Shown here one piece after another: positions 1-8,569 of a DNA stretch of 34,763 nucleotides (position 1 is the first letter of the stretch; each line of letters starts with the position of its first letter). The stretch lies in contig CADASI010000014.1 in assembly GCA_902790525.1 (NCBI GenBank), positions 1-34,763 of the forward strand. Reading direction: 5' to 3'. This stretch comes from an uncultured Eubacteriales bacterium. Its GTDB lineage: Bacteria > Bacillota > Clostridia > Christensenellales > Aristaeellaceae. The notes under the pieces are model-generated. The model saw only the letters and a list, made by a program, of their open reading frames with translations, ran no database searches and had not been told where the DNA came from. The position numbers and the translations under genes were made by a program.

Positions 1-188
1 GTGCCGCCGTCACGGGTGTAAATGCCAAACAGGCACTTCATCAGCGTTGACTTGCCGGCGCCGTTTTCGCCCATCAACGCATGAACCGTGCCCGCCTTCA
101 GCTGCAGCTTCGCGTGATCCAGCGCCTTGACGCCGGGAAACTGCTTATCGATATCCAGCATCTCAAGCAGATACTGCTGTTCGGACAT
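1..188 (-). CDS. mglA: Sugar ABC transporter ATP-binding protein, MglA-like (partial, runs off the window edge)
   Basis: Only the first 62 residues are inside the window. They show an N-terminal ABC ATPase start: a leader with [10 protein letters not shown], then the Walker A sequence GENGAGKST at about residues 40-48, followed by LMKCLFGIY. This is the pattern of CUT2-family ATPases (MglA, RbsA, XylG), which carry two fused nucleotide-binding domains. The start ATG at 188 follows a GAGGT ribosome binding site. It lies downstream of mglB on the same strand, so it should energise import of the sugar that MglB binds. The permease gene would be beyond the window edge. Galactose specificity is inferred from mglB only. 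Confidence 0.85.
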   Translation of the reverse strand, partial: MSEQQYLLEMLDIDKQFPGVKALDHAKLQLKAGTVHALMGENGAGKSTLMKCLFGIYTRDGG

Positions 189-251
189 GATTTACCTCAC
201 CACTTTTCACCGATTTCGTATTGATACATCGCCTCATAGAGGCGCCACTCT

Positions 252-292
252 GCCGCCCATCCCGCGGACGGGCGGCACAATGCCGCCCCTAC
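252..292. repeat. REP-like hairpin repeat (family GTAGGGGCGGC...GCCGCCC)
   Basis: On the minus strand it reads GTAGGGGCGGCATTGTGCCGC then CCG, i.e. a GGCGGCA/TGCCGCC stem with a TTG loop. Two related hairpins sit at 19786-19811 and 19837-19861, where stem bases differ but pairing is kept. A second GC-rich arm (TGCCGCCC at 251-258) can pair with GGGCGGCA at 270-277. It lies in the mglB-mglA gap. Confidence 0.6.
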
Positions 293-303
293 GCAATCTC
301 AAA

Positions 304-335
304 TCGGTTCCGGCGACCGAGGTCGCCGGAACCGA
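304..335 (-). terminator. Hairpin between mglB and mglA (attenuator or terminator)
   Basis: A perfect 15-bp inverted repeat (TCGGTTCCGGCGACC and its complement, separated by GA) lies 33 bases downstream of the mglB stop codon. On the minus strand it is followed by TTTGAGATTG, a weak U-tract. Such hairpins in sugar-transport operons commonly stabilise or attenuate so that binding protein exceeds transporter; here that role is inferred. Confidence 0.65.
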
Positions 336-368
336 CAGATCGGAGTGTGCAACTGATTTGTCGAACAA

Positions 369-1415
369 TCAGCCCACGTTCTCCTGGGTGATCTTGGCGT
401 ACGGAATGAAGGTGGACACGCCGTCGTCGTTCAGCTTGTACTGATCCAGGCCGTCGATCCACTTGCCGTTGATCAGGTAGTTCATCGCAAACCGGATGTT
501 GGCCTCGCCCATGGCGTCGCCGTCCTGCTTGACGGTAGCGGTCATCTTGCCGGCCTTGATGGCCTCGATGGCCTCGTCCACGGCGTCAACGCCGATGACG
601 GTGATGCAGGGGTCGCCCTCGTTGCCGGTGTTGTAGCCGGACTGGTTCAGCGCGGCGATGACGCCGGTCGCCATCTGGTCGTTGTTGGCGAAGACCAGCT
701 CGATCTCCGGATGGGCCGCCCAAGTGGCCAGCATCTTCTCCTGAGCCTGCGCGGTATCCCAGTTGGCGACGATCCAGTCGTCAACCACCATCTCCATGGG
801 CACGCCCAGGGCCTCGGCGGTCTCCTGAGAGTACTGGGAACGGGCAATGGCCTCGGCGTTGTTCGGCTCGCCCTCGAACTCGACGAACTGCACCTTGCCG
901 TCGCCGTTGAGGTCGATCTTGGAGGGATCGGCAGTCCACAGGTCATACAGGATCTCGCCCTGCATGTCGCCGGCCTCGCGGGCCAGGGTGCCGATGAAGA
1001 AGGAACCGGAGTCCTTCACCACGGAGTCATAGGTCTCGTCCGTCGGGGGCTTGTTGTAGAACAGGAAGGGGATGCCCGCATCCTTGAACAGATCCACGAG
1101 GGTCTGGCCGGAAGCGACCTCAGCCAGGTTGATGATGACGAAATCGGGGTTCTCGCCCACGATCTGGGTCGCCTGCTCCTTCTGCTTGCCCATATCGTCG
1201 GCGGCGTCGTACATGGTGAGGTTGATCTTGCAGCCCAGCTCCTGACCGACCAGCTCGGCCCACTTGGTCATGCCCTGACGGACGGAAGAGCCGTAGGCAT
1301 CGTCAAACTTCCAGACGAGCACGCGCACGTCGTACTCATCCTTCATCTCCGCCATCGCGGAGAAGCAGGACAGCGCCAGCATGACAGCCAGCATGATAAC
1401 CAGGACTTTCTTCAT
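369..1415 (-). CDS. mglB: Galactose/glucose-type substrate-binding protein MglB
   Basis: A 348-residue extracytoplasmic sugar-binding protein of the CUT2 class that delivers hexose to the MglA-containing ABC importer. Residues 1-22 are a signal peptide (MKK, a hydrophobic stretch, then AMA before Glu23); Cys17 is not in a convincing lipobox. Residues 168-179 form the EF-hand-like calcium loop typical of E. coli MglB (D-x-N-x-D-G at 168-173). Other matching landmarks are NWDTAQAQEKM, FANNDQMATGVIAAL and GVDAVDEAIEAIKAG. The start is fixed by AAGGAGGTAAC seven bases upstream of the ATG. It is the first gene of an mglB-mglA operon with a good promoter at 1522-1550. Galactose or glucose as ligand is family knowledge, not shown here. 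Confidence 0.93.
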   Translation of the reverse strand: MKKVLVIMLAVMLALSCFSAMAEMKDEYDVRVLVWKFDDAYGSSVRQGMTKWAELVGQELGCKINLTMYDAADDMGKQKEQATQIVGENPDFVIINLAEVASGQTLVDLFKDAGIPFLFYNKPPTDETYDSVVKDSGSFFIGTLAREAGDMQGEILYDLWTADPSKIDLNGDGKVQFVEFEGEPNNAEAIARSQYSQETAEALGVPMEMVVDDWIVANWDTAQAQEKMLATWAAHPEIELVFANNDQMATGVIAALNQSGYNTGNEGDPCITVIGVDAVDEAIEAIKAGKMTATVKQDGDAMGEANIRFAMNYLINGKWIDGLDQYKLNDDGVSTFIPYAKITQENVG

Positions 1416-1521
1416 TACGGTTACCTCCTTGTTTTTTGCGTTATAACAGAGGGCGGATGCCCTCAGATAACCATCGGGATGTCCAAATCACGTCACAATC
1501 CCCTAATCTCTACTTAAAAAG

Positions 1522-1550
1522 AGTATAGCATTCGACCACGAAATTGTCAA
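1522..1550 (-). promoter_or_regulatory. Sigma-A promoter of mglB
   Basis: On the minus strand: -35 TTGACA (1545-1550), a 17-base spacer and -10 TATACT (1522-1527). Transcription would start near 1515, giving a leader of about 100 bases that contains a small GAGGGC/GCCCTC hairpin. No clear catabolite-repression (cre) site was found. Confidence 0.85.
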
Positions 1551-1629
1551 TATGCGTCGTCGGATTTTGTACTTTTTCACATGATATCTGTGTATTTGAA
1601 TACAAATGGCAAGGAATGAGAATAATACA

Positions 1630-1675
1630 TATTTCAACAGTAAAATACCGACGTCGGTATTTTACTGTTGAAATA
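1630..1675. repeat. 46-bp perfect palindrome between spoIVB and mglB
   Basis: The two 23-base arms meet at ACGT (1651-1654), with ATACCGAC|GTCGGTAT in the centre and TTTCAACAGTAAA flanks. It lies about 37 bases past the spoIVB stop and about 80 bases upstream of the mglB -35. A shorter GCGGGAC/GTCCCGC hairpin sits at 1682-1700. It may end spoIVB transcription, although no U-tract follows. The centre also resembles a TetR-type operator dyad; this is inference. Confidence 0.75.
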
Positions 1676-1711
1676 ATGAAGTGCGGGACTTTACGTCCCG
1701 CGCCCATCGCA

Positions 1712-2938
1712 TCACGCCGCCGCCGACTCCAGCATGGCCTCCAGGCTGATGGCGTAGCCCATCCTGGGGTCGTTGATCATCACATGGGTCACCGCGCCGA
1801 TCAGTCGGCCTTCCTGTATGACGGGGCTGCCCGACATGCCCTGCACGATGCCGCCGGTCTTCCCGATAAGCGCTTCGTCCGTCACGCGGATCACCATGTC
1901 CCGGGCGTCCCCGCCACACTCGTTCAGGCGCACGATCTCACAGTCGTACTCGCCCACTTCCCCGCCGTCCACCGTGGTCAGCAGCGTGGCCGGTCCGGTG
2001 TGGATCTCGCGCCTGGGGGCCACCGGCAGGCCCTCCGGGTAGAAGTCGCTGGCCGTCTGGACGTCCATGCTGCCGAATATTCCCCGGCCTGTGTTGCGCT
2101 CCACCGCGCCGATGGCCGTGGGATGGAACACGAAGTCCCCCGTCAGCTCCCCCGGCGCGCCCTGGGCGCTGGGGGACACGTCCACCACGCGGTTTTCATA
2201 CAGCTCCCCCTTGCCCACGGGCATGGTGACGCTGGTATCCACGTCGGTGATGGCGTGCCCCAGCGCCCCGAACAGGCCCGTCTCGGGGTCGGTGAAGGTC
2301 AGCGTGCCCACCCCGGCGGTGCTGTCGCGCACCCACGCGCCCAGCCTGAAGCGCCCGTCGCGGCCGTCCAGCGCCGGGGTGACGGCCTTCGTCATTCTCT
2401 CGCCGCCGCGCTCGACGTCGATCTGTAGCGTCTCGCCGCCCTCCACCATGCCGGAGAGCGCCTCCGCGCTGTCGACGGCCTGCCCGTTCACCCGCTTGAT
2501 GATGTCCCCCGTTTTAATGCCCGCCGCGCGGATGGGGCTGGGGGTCTGCCCCAGGTCGGAGGCCCCCACCACGATCACGCCCTCGGTGTCGATGGCGATG
2601 CCCACGGACTGTCCCCCGGGTATCAGCACCCGCTCCGGCTCCACCGACACGTTCACCGTCTTGACGGGCAGCACCCCCAGCAGGCTGTAGGTCAGCCGCG
2701 CGTTGCCGGCGTCCCCCGCTTTAAGCGCCATGCCGCCCGGCCCGCCGCTCAGATCCGCGTCGCCCGAATCGACGCGCGCGCTTAAAAACGCCGCCGTGGG
2801 CACCTCCGTGGCGCTGCCGGAGCGCACCACGATATCGCGCGGCAGCGACGCCACCGGCGCCATGCCGCCGCACAGCATCAGCGCGGTCACCGACGCCGCC
2901 AGCAGCGTCGTCAGCCGCCGCCTGCTCAAATCCCTCAT
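1712..2938 (-). CDS. spoIVB: SpoIVB serine peptidase (S55), sigma-K checkpoint signal
   Basis: A secreted serine protease made in the forespore. In Bacillus it crosses to the intermembrane space and cleaves SpoIVFA, which frees SpoIVFB to process pro-sigma-K. The protein has an N-terminal membrane anchor or signal (about residues 10-30), a PDZ domain (roughly 105-185: GIAIDTEGVIVVG, IRAAGIKTGDIIKRVNG) and the S55 peptidase core. The likely catalytic residues are the His of GHAITDVDT (about 228) and the Ser of GMSGSP (about 369). The start was set at the Met at 2938 because GGAGGG lies seven bases before it; an in-frame ATG at 2953 lacks a comparable site. About 408 residues, near the usual family size. 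Its targets are encoded at 13090 and 13791. Confidence 0.93.
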   Translation of the reverse strand: MRDLSRRRLTTLLAASVTALMLCGGMAPVASLPRDIVVRSGSATEVPTAAFLSARVDSGDADLSGGPGGMALKAGDAGNARLTYSLLGVLPVKTVNVSVEPERVLIPGGQSVGIAIDTEGVIVVGASDLGQTPSPIRAAGIKTGDIIKRVNGQAVDSAEALSGMVEGGETLQIDVERGGERMTKAVTPALDGRDGRFRLGAWVRDSTAGVGTLTFTDPETGLFGALGHAITDVDTSVTMPVGKGELYENRVVDVSPSAQGAPGELTGDFVFHPTAIGAVERNTGRGIFGSMDVQTASDFYPEGLPVAPRREIHTGPATLLTTVDGGEVGEYDCEIVRLNECGGDARDMVIRVTDEALIGKTGGIVQGMSGSPVIQEGRLIGAVTHVMINDPRMGYAISLEAMLESAAA

Positions 2939-2978
2939 GTCGCATCCCTCCATTTTCCAGCTTCGTTCGCCCCTGCCT

Positions 2979-3008
2979 TAAATTTGCCGACAGCATTGTG
3001 AGGCATGC
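2979..3008 (-). promoter_or_regulatory. Candidate sigma-F/G-type promoter of spoIVB
   Basis: On the minus strand GCATG (3004-3008), 15 bases, then GGCAAATTTA (2979-2988). This resembles the sigma-F pattern GYATA-N15-GGnnAnAnTR with mismatches. spoIVB is under forespore sigma factors in Bacillus, so the position is sensible, but the match is imperfect and untested. Confidence 0.35.
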
Positions 3009-3150
3009 TGGCAATTGTGCCGCGCGGTGGGAATCCATGGCGGCGCGCGGTTCAAAAGCTCCCGGGCGCGGCGGGTTGGCAATTTCTTCCTCTGCATTAT
3101 GATTTTAACCGCTTTTAACCACATTTATGCCTTTTTTGATTCAAAACCGG

Positions 3151-3179
3151 TTGCTATATTTCGATAAAGCGAGTATAAT
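3151..3179 (+). promoter_or_regulatory. Sigma-A promoter of tilS-hpt
   Basis: -35 TTGCTA (3151-3156), 17 bases, -10 TATAAT (3174-3179). The predicted start site near 3186 leaves a short leader with GGAGGG before the ATG at 3205, and rules out an upstream in-frame ATG at 3127. Confidence 0.8.
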
Positions 3180-3204
3180 TGAAGGGATTATGGAGGGTCC
3201 GTTC

Positions 3205-4554
3205 ATGCGCAGGGAGACTTTGCTTACCCCCGATTGCTCCGCGGTGCGGAGCGGGCGGCTGCTGGTCGCGCTGTCCGGCGGCGCGGACTCGGTGGCGCTT
3301 CTGACGATGCTCTCCCGGGCGCGGGAGGCATACGGCCTCACGCTGTTCGCCGCCCACCTGGACCACGGCATCCGCCCCGAGAGCGCGGAGGACGCCGCCT
3401 TCTGCCGCGCGCTGTGCGTGCGTCTCGACGTCCCCTTCCTCTGCAGGCGCATCGACGTGCCCGCCGAGGCCGCGCGGCGCCATGTCGGCCTCGAAACGCT
3501 GGCCCGTCAGCTGCGCTACGAATGGCTCCGACAGTGCAAAGCCGAGACGCGCTCGGACTGCATCGCCCTGGCCCACCACATGGACGACCAGGCCGAGACG
3601 GTGCTGATGCACCTCGCCCGGGGCGCGGGTCCCGAGGGCATCGGCGGCATGCGGGAACTGTCGGGCGACCTGTACCGGCCGCTGCTCCGTTTCCGCAAGG
3701 CGGAGCTGGTCGAATACCTCCGGGAAAACGGCCTTGAATGGCGGGAGGACTTCACCAACCAAATCGACGACAACCCCCGCAACGCCATCCGCGCGCATGT
3801 GATCCCCGGTTTGGAGAAAAGCTATCCCCAGTTCGTCCGGGCGGCGGCGCGCTACGCCCGCGCCGCGCAGATCGAGAGCGACTGCCTCGCGGACCTGACG
3901 CGGGAATATCTTGAAAGCCACCGCTTCGGCGATGACCGGCTGTCGTGGCTGGAGCTTGACGAACTGCCCCACCGGGCGGTGCTGCGGCGGGCCATTCGTG
4001 CGGCCTGTCCGGAGGATATAGACTGGGACGCCCTCAACGCGCTGGAGGCGCTGTGCGGCATGCCCCGCGGCAAAACCGACATCGGCAAGCACTGGTTTGC
4101 CGAGCGCACGGGCCGCCGGCTGTATTTTGTCCCGAAACGGCCTCTAGCAATCCCGCCGGTGCCGCTGTGCTTAAACGGCGAGACGATCTGCCCGCCGCTT
4201 TGCCGCATCGCGGCGACGCCCTGCGCGCCCGTGCCCATACGGGACGACCCCTGGCAACAGGTATTGAACGCCGCGGCGCTCGAGGGCGCGGTGGTGCGCA
4301 CCCGGCGGGACGGCGACCGCATCCGTCCGCTGGGCGGCGGGGACAAGCTGCTGTCGGATTTCTTCATCGACAAAAAGCTCGACCGGCCCCTGCGGGACGT
4401 CACGCCCCTCGTGGCCGTGGGCAGCCGCGTGCACTGGGTGTGCGGGCTGGGCATCTCGCAGGAGGCAGCGGTCAAGCCCGGCGACAGCGCCGTGCGGCTT
4501 ATATGTGAATGTGATATGAAACTATACAACGGAGGTAAGCATCATGCGCAATGA
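3205..4554 (+). CDS. tilS: tRNA(Ile)-lysidine synthase TilS
   Basis: It ligates lysine to C34 of tRNA-Ile(CAU) using ATP, so the tRNA reads AUA codons. The N-terminal PP-loop motif SGGADS is at about residues 24-29 in VALSGGADSVALL. HLDHGIRPES and ALAHHMDDQAETVLMHLARG follow, as in TilS. The C-terminal third has the TilS substrate-recognition region, including TRRDGDRIRPLGG. The start at 3205 is supported by GGAGGG seven bases upstream and by the promoter position. At 449 residues it is of normal length. It overlaps hpt by 11 bases, and the order tilS-hpt-ftsH is the standard Firmicute arrangement. Confidence 0.94.
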   Translation: MRRETLLTPDCSAVRSGRLLVALSGGADSVALLTMLSRAREAYGLTLFAAHLDHGIRPESAEDAAFCRALCVRLDVPFLCRRIDVPAEAARRHVGLETLARQLRYEWLRQCKAETRSDCIALAHHMDDQAETVLMHLARGAGPEGIGGMRELSGDLYRPLLRFRKAELVEYLRENGLEWREDFTNQIDDNPRNAIRAHVIPGLEKSYPQFVRAAARYARAAQIESDCLADLTREYLESHRFGDDRLSWLELDELPHRAVLRRAIRAACPEDIDWDALNALEALCGMPRGKTDIGKHWFAERTGRRLYFVPKRPLAIPPVPLCLNGETICPPLCRIAATPCAPVPIRDDPWQQVLNAAALEGAVVRTRRDGDRIRPLGGGDKLLSDFFIDKKLDRPLRDVTPLVAVGSRVHWVCGLGISQEAAVKPGDSAVRLICECDMKLYNGGKHHAQ

Positions 4555-5092
4555 CATCGAGAGGATCATGCTGACCGAGGAACAGATCCAGAACCGCGTG
4601 AAGGAACTGGGCGCGCAGCTCGCCGAGGATTACCGCGACAAGAACCCCGTGATGATCTGCATTTTGAAGGGCTCCACCATGTTCTTTGCCGACCTGCTCC
4701 GGGCCATGCCCATCCGGCTGACGATGGACTTCATGGCGGTGTCCAGCTACGGCAGGAGCACCAAGTCCTCTGGCGAGGTGGAGATCCGCAAGGACCTGTC
4801 CGGCTCCATCGAGCACCGGCACGCCGTGATCGTGGAGGACATCATCGACTCCGGCTTCACGCTGAGCTACTTAAGCCGCATGCTCTCCGCCCGCGGGGCG
4901 AAGTCCATTAAAATCTGCACGCTGCTGGACAAGCCCGCCCGCCGCGCCCCCAACATCACGCTCAAGGCGGACTACTCCGGCTTTGAGATCGAGGACGCCT
5001 TCGTGGTGGGCTACGGTCTGGACTACGACGAGGCCTACCGCAACCTGCCCTACATCGGCGTATTGAAGCCCTCCGTATACGAAAATAACTGA
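4544..5092 (+). CDS. hpt: Hypoxanthine phosphoribosyltransferase
   Basis: This purine salvage enzyme makes IMP/GMP from hypoxanthine/guanine and PRPP. It has the type I phosphoribosyltransferase pattern: LKGS near residues 41-44, SSYG(R)ST in the flexible loop, the PRPP-binding acidic motif VIVEDIIDSG at about 95-104, and LDKPARR. At 182 residues it is of usual size. The ATG overlaps the end of tilS and has GGAGGT seven bases upstream, which indicates translational coupling. It is followed by a separate promoter for ftsH. Confidence 0.94.
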   Translation: MRNDIERIMLTEEQIQNRVKELGAQLAEDYRDKNPVMICILKGSTMFFADLLRAMPIRLTMDFMAVSSYGRSTKSSGEVEIRKDLSGSIEHRHAVIVEDIIDSGFTLSYLSRMLSARGAKSIKICTLLDKPARRAPNITLKADYSGFEIEDAFVVGYGLDYDEAYRNLPYIGVLKPSVYENN

Positions 5093-5116
5093 TTTGTACT
5101 TTCAACCCGACGAAAA

Positions 5117-5134
5117 AGCGGTTATAATACCGCT
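5117..5134 (+). promoter_or_regulatory. ftsH promoter with the -10 element enclosed in a dyad
   Basis: A consensus -10 TATAAT (5123-5128) is flanked exactly by AGCGGT and its complement ACCGCT. The best -35 at 17 bases is weak (TTTCAA, 5100-5105). The dyad may be a regulator site or may be chance; similar arrangements occur at three other promoters in this window. Confidence 0.6.
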
Positions 5135-5181
5135 GTAAAGCACGGTCACAAAGCCGTCTTCCGAAAGAGAGGAACCCCGTT

Positions 5182-7233
5182 TTGAACAAGAAACCCCTGC
5201 GCAAGGTCCTTCAAGGGCCGCTGATGTATCTGCTGCTGCTGGCGGTGATTTTGCTGGTGGTGCACATGCTGACCGACGGCACCGGCGCACAGCCCAAGTC
5301 CATCAGCTATTCCACGCTGCTGGAATGGGTGGAGGCCGACCTCCGGCACAGCCAGGGCGAGACCCTTCCCGAGGAGCAAAAGGGCATGACCCTCTCCACG
5401 GTGGTGATCCAGTCCAACACGCTCATGGGCGTCACCGAGGAGAACCAGGCCTCCTACGACCTGACCGGCAACTACGACCTCACCTGCGTCATCCCCAGCG
5501 AGAGCCAGTTCTACGCCGACGTCGGCGCCATCTATGAGAGCGTGCTGGGCCGCAAGGTCAGCCCCACGGAGTACCACTTCAACATCACCTCCAAGCTGCC
5601 CGCCCAGGCGGCCTGGTGGGTCGAATGGGTGCCGCTTCTGATCACCATGGTGCTCTTCGGCGCGCTGTGGTACTTCCTGATGCGCCAGCAGACCGGCGGC
5701 GGCAAGGGCATGATGAGCTTCGGCAAGTCCCGGGCCCGCATGACCGACCCCAACGGCAACAAGGTCACCTTCAACGACGTGGCCGGCGCCGACGAGGAAA
5801 AGGAAGAGCTCAGGGAGATCGTGGAGTTTCTGAAAAACCCCCAGCGCTTCACCAAGGTGGGCGCGCGCATCCCCACGGGCGTGCTGCTGGTGGGCCCTCC
5901 CGGCACGGGCAAGACGCTGCTGGCCCGGGCCGTGGCCGGCGAGGCCGGGGTGCCCTTCTTCACCATCTCAGGCTCGGACTTCGTGGAGATGTTCGTGGGC
6001 GTCGGCGCGAGCCGCGTGCGCGACCTGTTTGACCAGGCCAAGAAGAACGCCCCTGCCATCGTGTTCATCGACGAGATCGACGCCGTGGGCCGTCAGCGCG
6101 GCGCGGGCCTGGGCGGCGGCCACGACGAGCGCGAGCAGACGCTGAACCAGCTGCTCGTGGAGATGGACGGCTTCACCCACAACGAGGGCGTCATCGTGAT
6201 GGCGGCCACCAACCGCGCGGACATCCTCGACCCGGCGCTTCTGCGCCCCGGCCGGTTCGACCGGCGCATCGTGGTCAACTACCCGGACGTCAAGGGCCGC
6301 GAGGAGATTTTGAAGGTGCACAGCCGCAACAAGCCGCTGGCCCCGGACGTGGACCTCAAGGTGCTCGCCCGCCGCACGCCCTACTTCACCGGCGCGGACC
6401 TGATGAACGTGATGAACGAGGCGGCGCTTTTGACCGCCCGGCGCGGCGAGGAGAAGATCGACATGAGCGCCATCGAGGAGGCCATCACCCGCGTGATGGC
6501 AGGCCCCGAGAAGCGCTCCCGCAAGGTCACGGACATGGACCGCAAGCTGGTGGCCTACCACGAGGGCGGCCACGCCATCGTGGCGCACTACATCCCCGAG
6601 TGCGACGACGTGCACGAGATCACCACCATCCCCCGCGGCTCCGCCGGCGGCTACACCATGTACCTGCCGCAGGAGGAGTTCCACTACATCACCACCGCCC
6701 GCATGAAGGCCCAGATGGCCAGCGCCATGGGCGGCCGGGTGGCCGAGGCGCTGGTGTTCGGCGACGTGACCACCGGCGCGTCCAGCGACATCAAGTCCGC
6801 CACCGAGATCGCCCGCAGCATGGTCACCGAGTACGGCATGTCCTCCAAGCTGGGGCCGGTGTACCTGGGCACCGAGCACGAGGTGTTTCTGGGCAAGAGC
6901 TTCAGCCAGCAGAACTCCGGCTTCTCTGAGATGGTCAACGAGGACATCGACGGCGAGGTGCACAAACTGCTGCAGGAGGCCTACGACCGCGCCGAGAAGA
7001 TACTGACCGACCACATCGACCAGCTCCACGGCCTGGCAAAGCTGCTCATCGAGAAGGAGAAGATCGACAAGGCCGAGTTCGATGCGTTCATGAACGGTGA
7101 AAAGAAGGCTGAGGAGACCGTCGAGACGACGTTCGTCGAGGAGACTGCGGAGGTCGCGGAGGATCACGATATCCCCGAGGTCCCGGAAGCCGACGAGACC
7201 CCGGAGGCACAGCCTGAAGAAGTTGACGAATAA
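5182..7233 (+). CDS. ftsH: ATP-dependent zinc metalloprotease FtsH
   Basis: A membrane-anchored AAA+ protease that extracts and degrades membrane and regulatory proteins; in Bacillus it is needed for sporulation. TM1 spans about residues 15-30 and TM2 about 146-167, with a small outer domain between. Walker A GPPGTGKT is at 238-245, Walker B FIDEID at 295-300, the second region of homology [19 protein letters not shown] at about 344-362, and the zinc site HEGGH at 460-464. The last 45 residues are a very acidic, low-complexity tail. The start codon is TTG, chosen because GAGAGG lies eight bases upstream and a later ATG would cut into TM1. 683 residues. Confidence 0.96.
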   Translation: MNKKPLRKVLQGPLMYLLLLAVILLVVHMLTDGTGAQPKSISYSTLLEWVEADLRHSQGETLPEEQKGMTLSTVVIQSNTLMGVTEENQASYDLTGNYDLTCVIPSESQFYADVGAIYESVLGRKVSPTEYHFNITSKLPAQAAWWVEWVPLLITMVLFGALWYFLMRQQTGGGKGMMSFGKSRARMTDPNGNKVTFNDVAGADEEKEELREIVEFLKNPQRFTKVGARIPTGVLLVGPPGTGKTLLARAVAGEAGVPFFTISGSDFVEMFVGVGASRVRDLFDQAKKNAPAIVFIDEIDAVGRQRGAGLGGGHDEREQTLNQLLVEMDGFTHNEGVIVMAATNRADILDPALLRPGRFDRRIVVNYPDVKGREEILKVHSRNKPLAPDVDLKVLARRTPYFTGADLMNVMNEAALLTARRGEEKIDMSAIEEAITRVMAGPEKRSRKVTDMDRKLVAYHEGGHAIVAHYIPECDDVHEITTIPRGSAGGYTMYLPQEEFHYITTARMKAQMASAMGGRVAEALVFGDVTTGASSDIKSATEIARSMVTEYGMSSKLGPVYLGTEHEVFLGKSFSQQNSGFSEMVNEDIDGEVHKLLQEAYDRAEKILTDHIDQLHGLAKLLIEKEKIDKAEFDAFMNGEKKAEETVETTFVEETAEVAEDHDIPEVPEADETPEAQPEEVDE

Positions 7234-7246
7234 TCCCATCAAATAC

Positions 7247-7280
7247 GGAACCTTCGCCTTGCCGCGAAGGTTCCTTTATT
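7247..7280. terminator. Bidirectional terminator between ftsH and tmcAL
   Basis: GGAACCTTCG (7247-7256) pairs with CGAAGGTTCC (7265-7274) and is followed by TTTATTAT on the plus strand. It is placed between convergent genes and overlaps the tmcAL stop region. Confidence 0.8.
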
Positions 7281-8439
7281 ATATGCGTATGAACTTCTCG
7301 GTAAACTCCCTCCCGGGCAGGCGGCGTTCGGGATCGTCGTGCAGCAGCGCCCAGAAGTCGGTGGCGCGACACTCCAGTTGAAACACGGGATCGTCGCGCA
7401 ATAGCCCCGGATTTGAGACGATGGGGATCGTCGCGCGGCGCTTGAGCTCCCGCAACAGCGGCGCGGCGTCCCGCCGCGCGCCCAGCAGCCGGGCGTATGC
7501 GGGCGCGGTGTGGGCGTCGACCATCTCCCGCGTCATGCCCAGCGCGGCGTGGGTCAGCATGCGGCTCAGCCGCGCGCGGGTGTAGCGCTTGCACTTGAGC
7601 GCCTCCAGAAGCCCCTCCCGCGTGGCGGCGGCCCGGCAGGCCCTATAGAGCCGGTGCTCGAGGCCCTCCGACACGTCCGGCAGCCCCGCCATATCGTCGA
7701 TCGTCATCTCCCAGAGCCGGTTAAGCAGCAGGTCGTCCATGGCGTGCATGCGGTCGGGCTCAAGCCGCGCCGGCTCGGGGATGCAGCCCAGCGCCGCGTC
7801 GGCGTCCCCCCGCGCAAACGCCCCGCGTATCGCCGAGGCGGAGGCGTAGGTCCCCAGTTGACCGTCATGATACCCGCCCCGCCGCGAAACGGCCAGCGGT
7901 GTCATGTCGAGATTGGCCTCCCGGATGGCCCGCACATACTCGGCGGCCAGTATCAGGTTCGGGTGGTTCAGCGCGTCCGCGGGGACATCGAGGTATTTTG
8001 AGACCGCCTCTCCCCAGGCCCGGGCGTGGCTCATTCCCTGCGCGAGCGCCCTCTGTACGTCAGAAGATACCGACGTCGGTTCTTTTTGGTGGACATTCGC
8101 CAGCCGCTCGATCAGTCCTATGTCTGTAACCTCGCTCCCGAAGGACAGCACGTCCGCCCCCAGCCCCCCGAGCACGCCCACCCCGCCCCGGGCGAAGGCG
8201 TCGGCGGCGCGTATGGCGAACAGCGCGGGCAGCTCGAACACCGCGTCCGCGCCGCATTTAAGGGCGCAGGCGGCCCGGTCCCACTTGGACAGCACGGCAG
8301 CGTCCCCGCGCTGGGTGAAGTGGCCGTCCATGCAGACGACCACGCAATCGCACCCGGTCAGCCGCCGGGTCTCGGCGATGTGCCAGGCGTGGCCGTTGTG
8401 AAAGGGATTGTACTCCGCCACGATGCCCGCGATCCGCAC
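7279..8439 (-). CDS. tmcAL: tRNA(Met) cytidine acetate ligase TmcAL
   Basis: It uses acetate and ATP to form N4-acetylcytidine at the wobble base of elongator tRNA-Met. The N-terminus VRIAGIVAEYNPFHNGH carries the HxGH-type nucleotidyltransferase motif at about residues 12-18, followed by DGHFTQRGDAAVLSKWDRA and the FGSE and HPNLILAAEYVRAI segments of the family. The start is GTG at 8439, preceded by AAGGGAGGTGGGAAC and by a promoter whose -10 lies at 8459-8464; longer in-frame extensions would begin upstream of that promoter. 386 residues, close to Bacillus YlbM. A patch coding HQKEPTSVSSDV uses AT-richer codons than its surroundings. Confidence 0.9.
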   Translation of the reverse strand: MRIAGIVAEYNPFHNGHAWHIAETRRLTGCDCVVVCMDGHFTQRGDAAVLSKWDRAACALKCGADAVFELPALFAIRAADAFARGGVGVLGGLGADVLSFGSEVTDIGLIERLANVHQKEPTSVSSDVQRALAQGMSHARAWGEAVSKYLDVPADALNHPNLILAAEYVRAIREANLDMTPLAVSRRGGYHDGQLGTYASASAIRGAFARGDADAALGCIPEPARLEPDRMHAMDDLLLNRLWEMTIDDMAGLPDVSEGLEHRLYRACRAAATREGLLEALKCKRYTRARLSRMLTHAALGMTREMVDAHTAPAYARLLGARRDAAPLLRELKRRATIPIVSNPGLLRDDPVFQLECRATDFWALLHDDPERRLPGREFTEKFIRI

Positions 8440-8458
8440 GTTCCCACCTCCCTTCTTT

Positions 8459-8487
8459 ATTGTAGCGCGCCGCGGGCGTTTTGACAA
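8459..8487 (-). promoter_or_regulatory. Sigma-A promoter of tmcAL
   Basis: Minus strand -35 TTGTCA (8482-8487), 17 bases, -10 TACAAT (8459-8464). The leader would be only about 13 bases. The -35 overlaps TTGACA on the plus strand (8481-8486), but no matching plus-strand -10 was found for the kinase gene. Confidence 0.7.
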
Positions 8488-8569
8488 GGATTTAATGCGC
8501 TGTTCGGCAGGAAGGCGGCGCACAATGTCGAAAATGATGTTGTCGCAACGCACAGAAGGGACGTCGATT

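Noticed and set aside
369-1415. MglB and ChvE as lipoproteins (SC in signal region)
   Set aside because: The residues before Cys (LALSC, LLLSC) fit a lipobox poorly, whereas AMA|E and ALA|E are good signal peptidase I sites. Lipid attachment is not excluded.
3127-3204. N-terminal extension of tilS
   Set aside because: It contains the promoter -35 and -10; the SD and homology begin at the ATG at 3205.
8068-8083. Second ACCGACGTCGGT, as in the 46-bp palindrome, inside tmcAL
   Set aside because: It codes in-frame for EPTSV in a region that aligns with the family; the surrounding bases do not share the rest of the palindrome. Probably coincidence.
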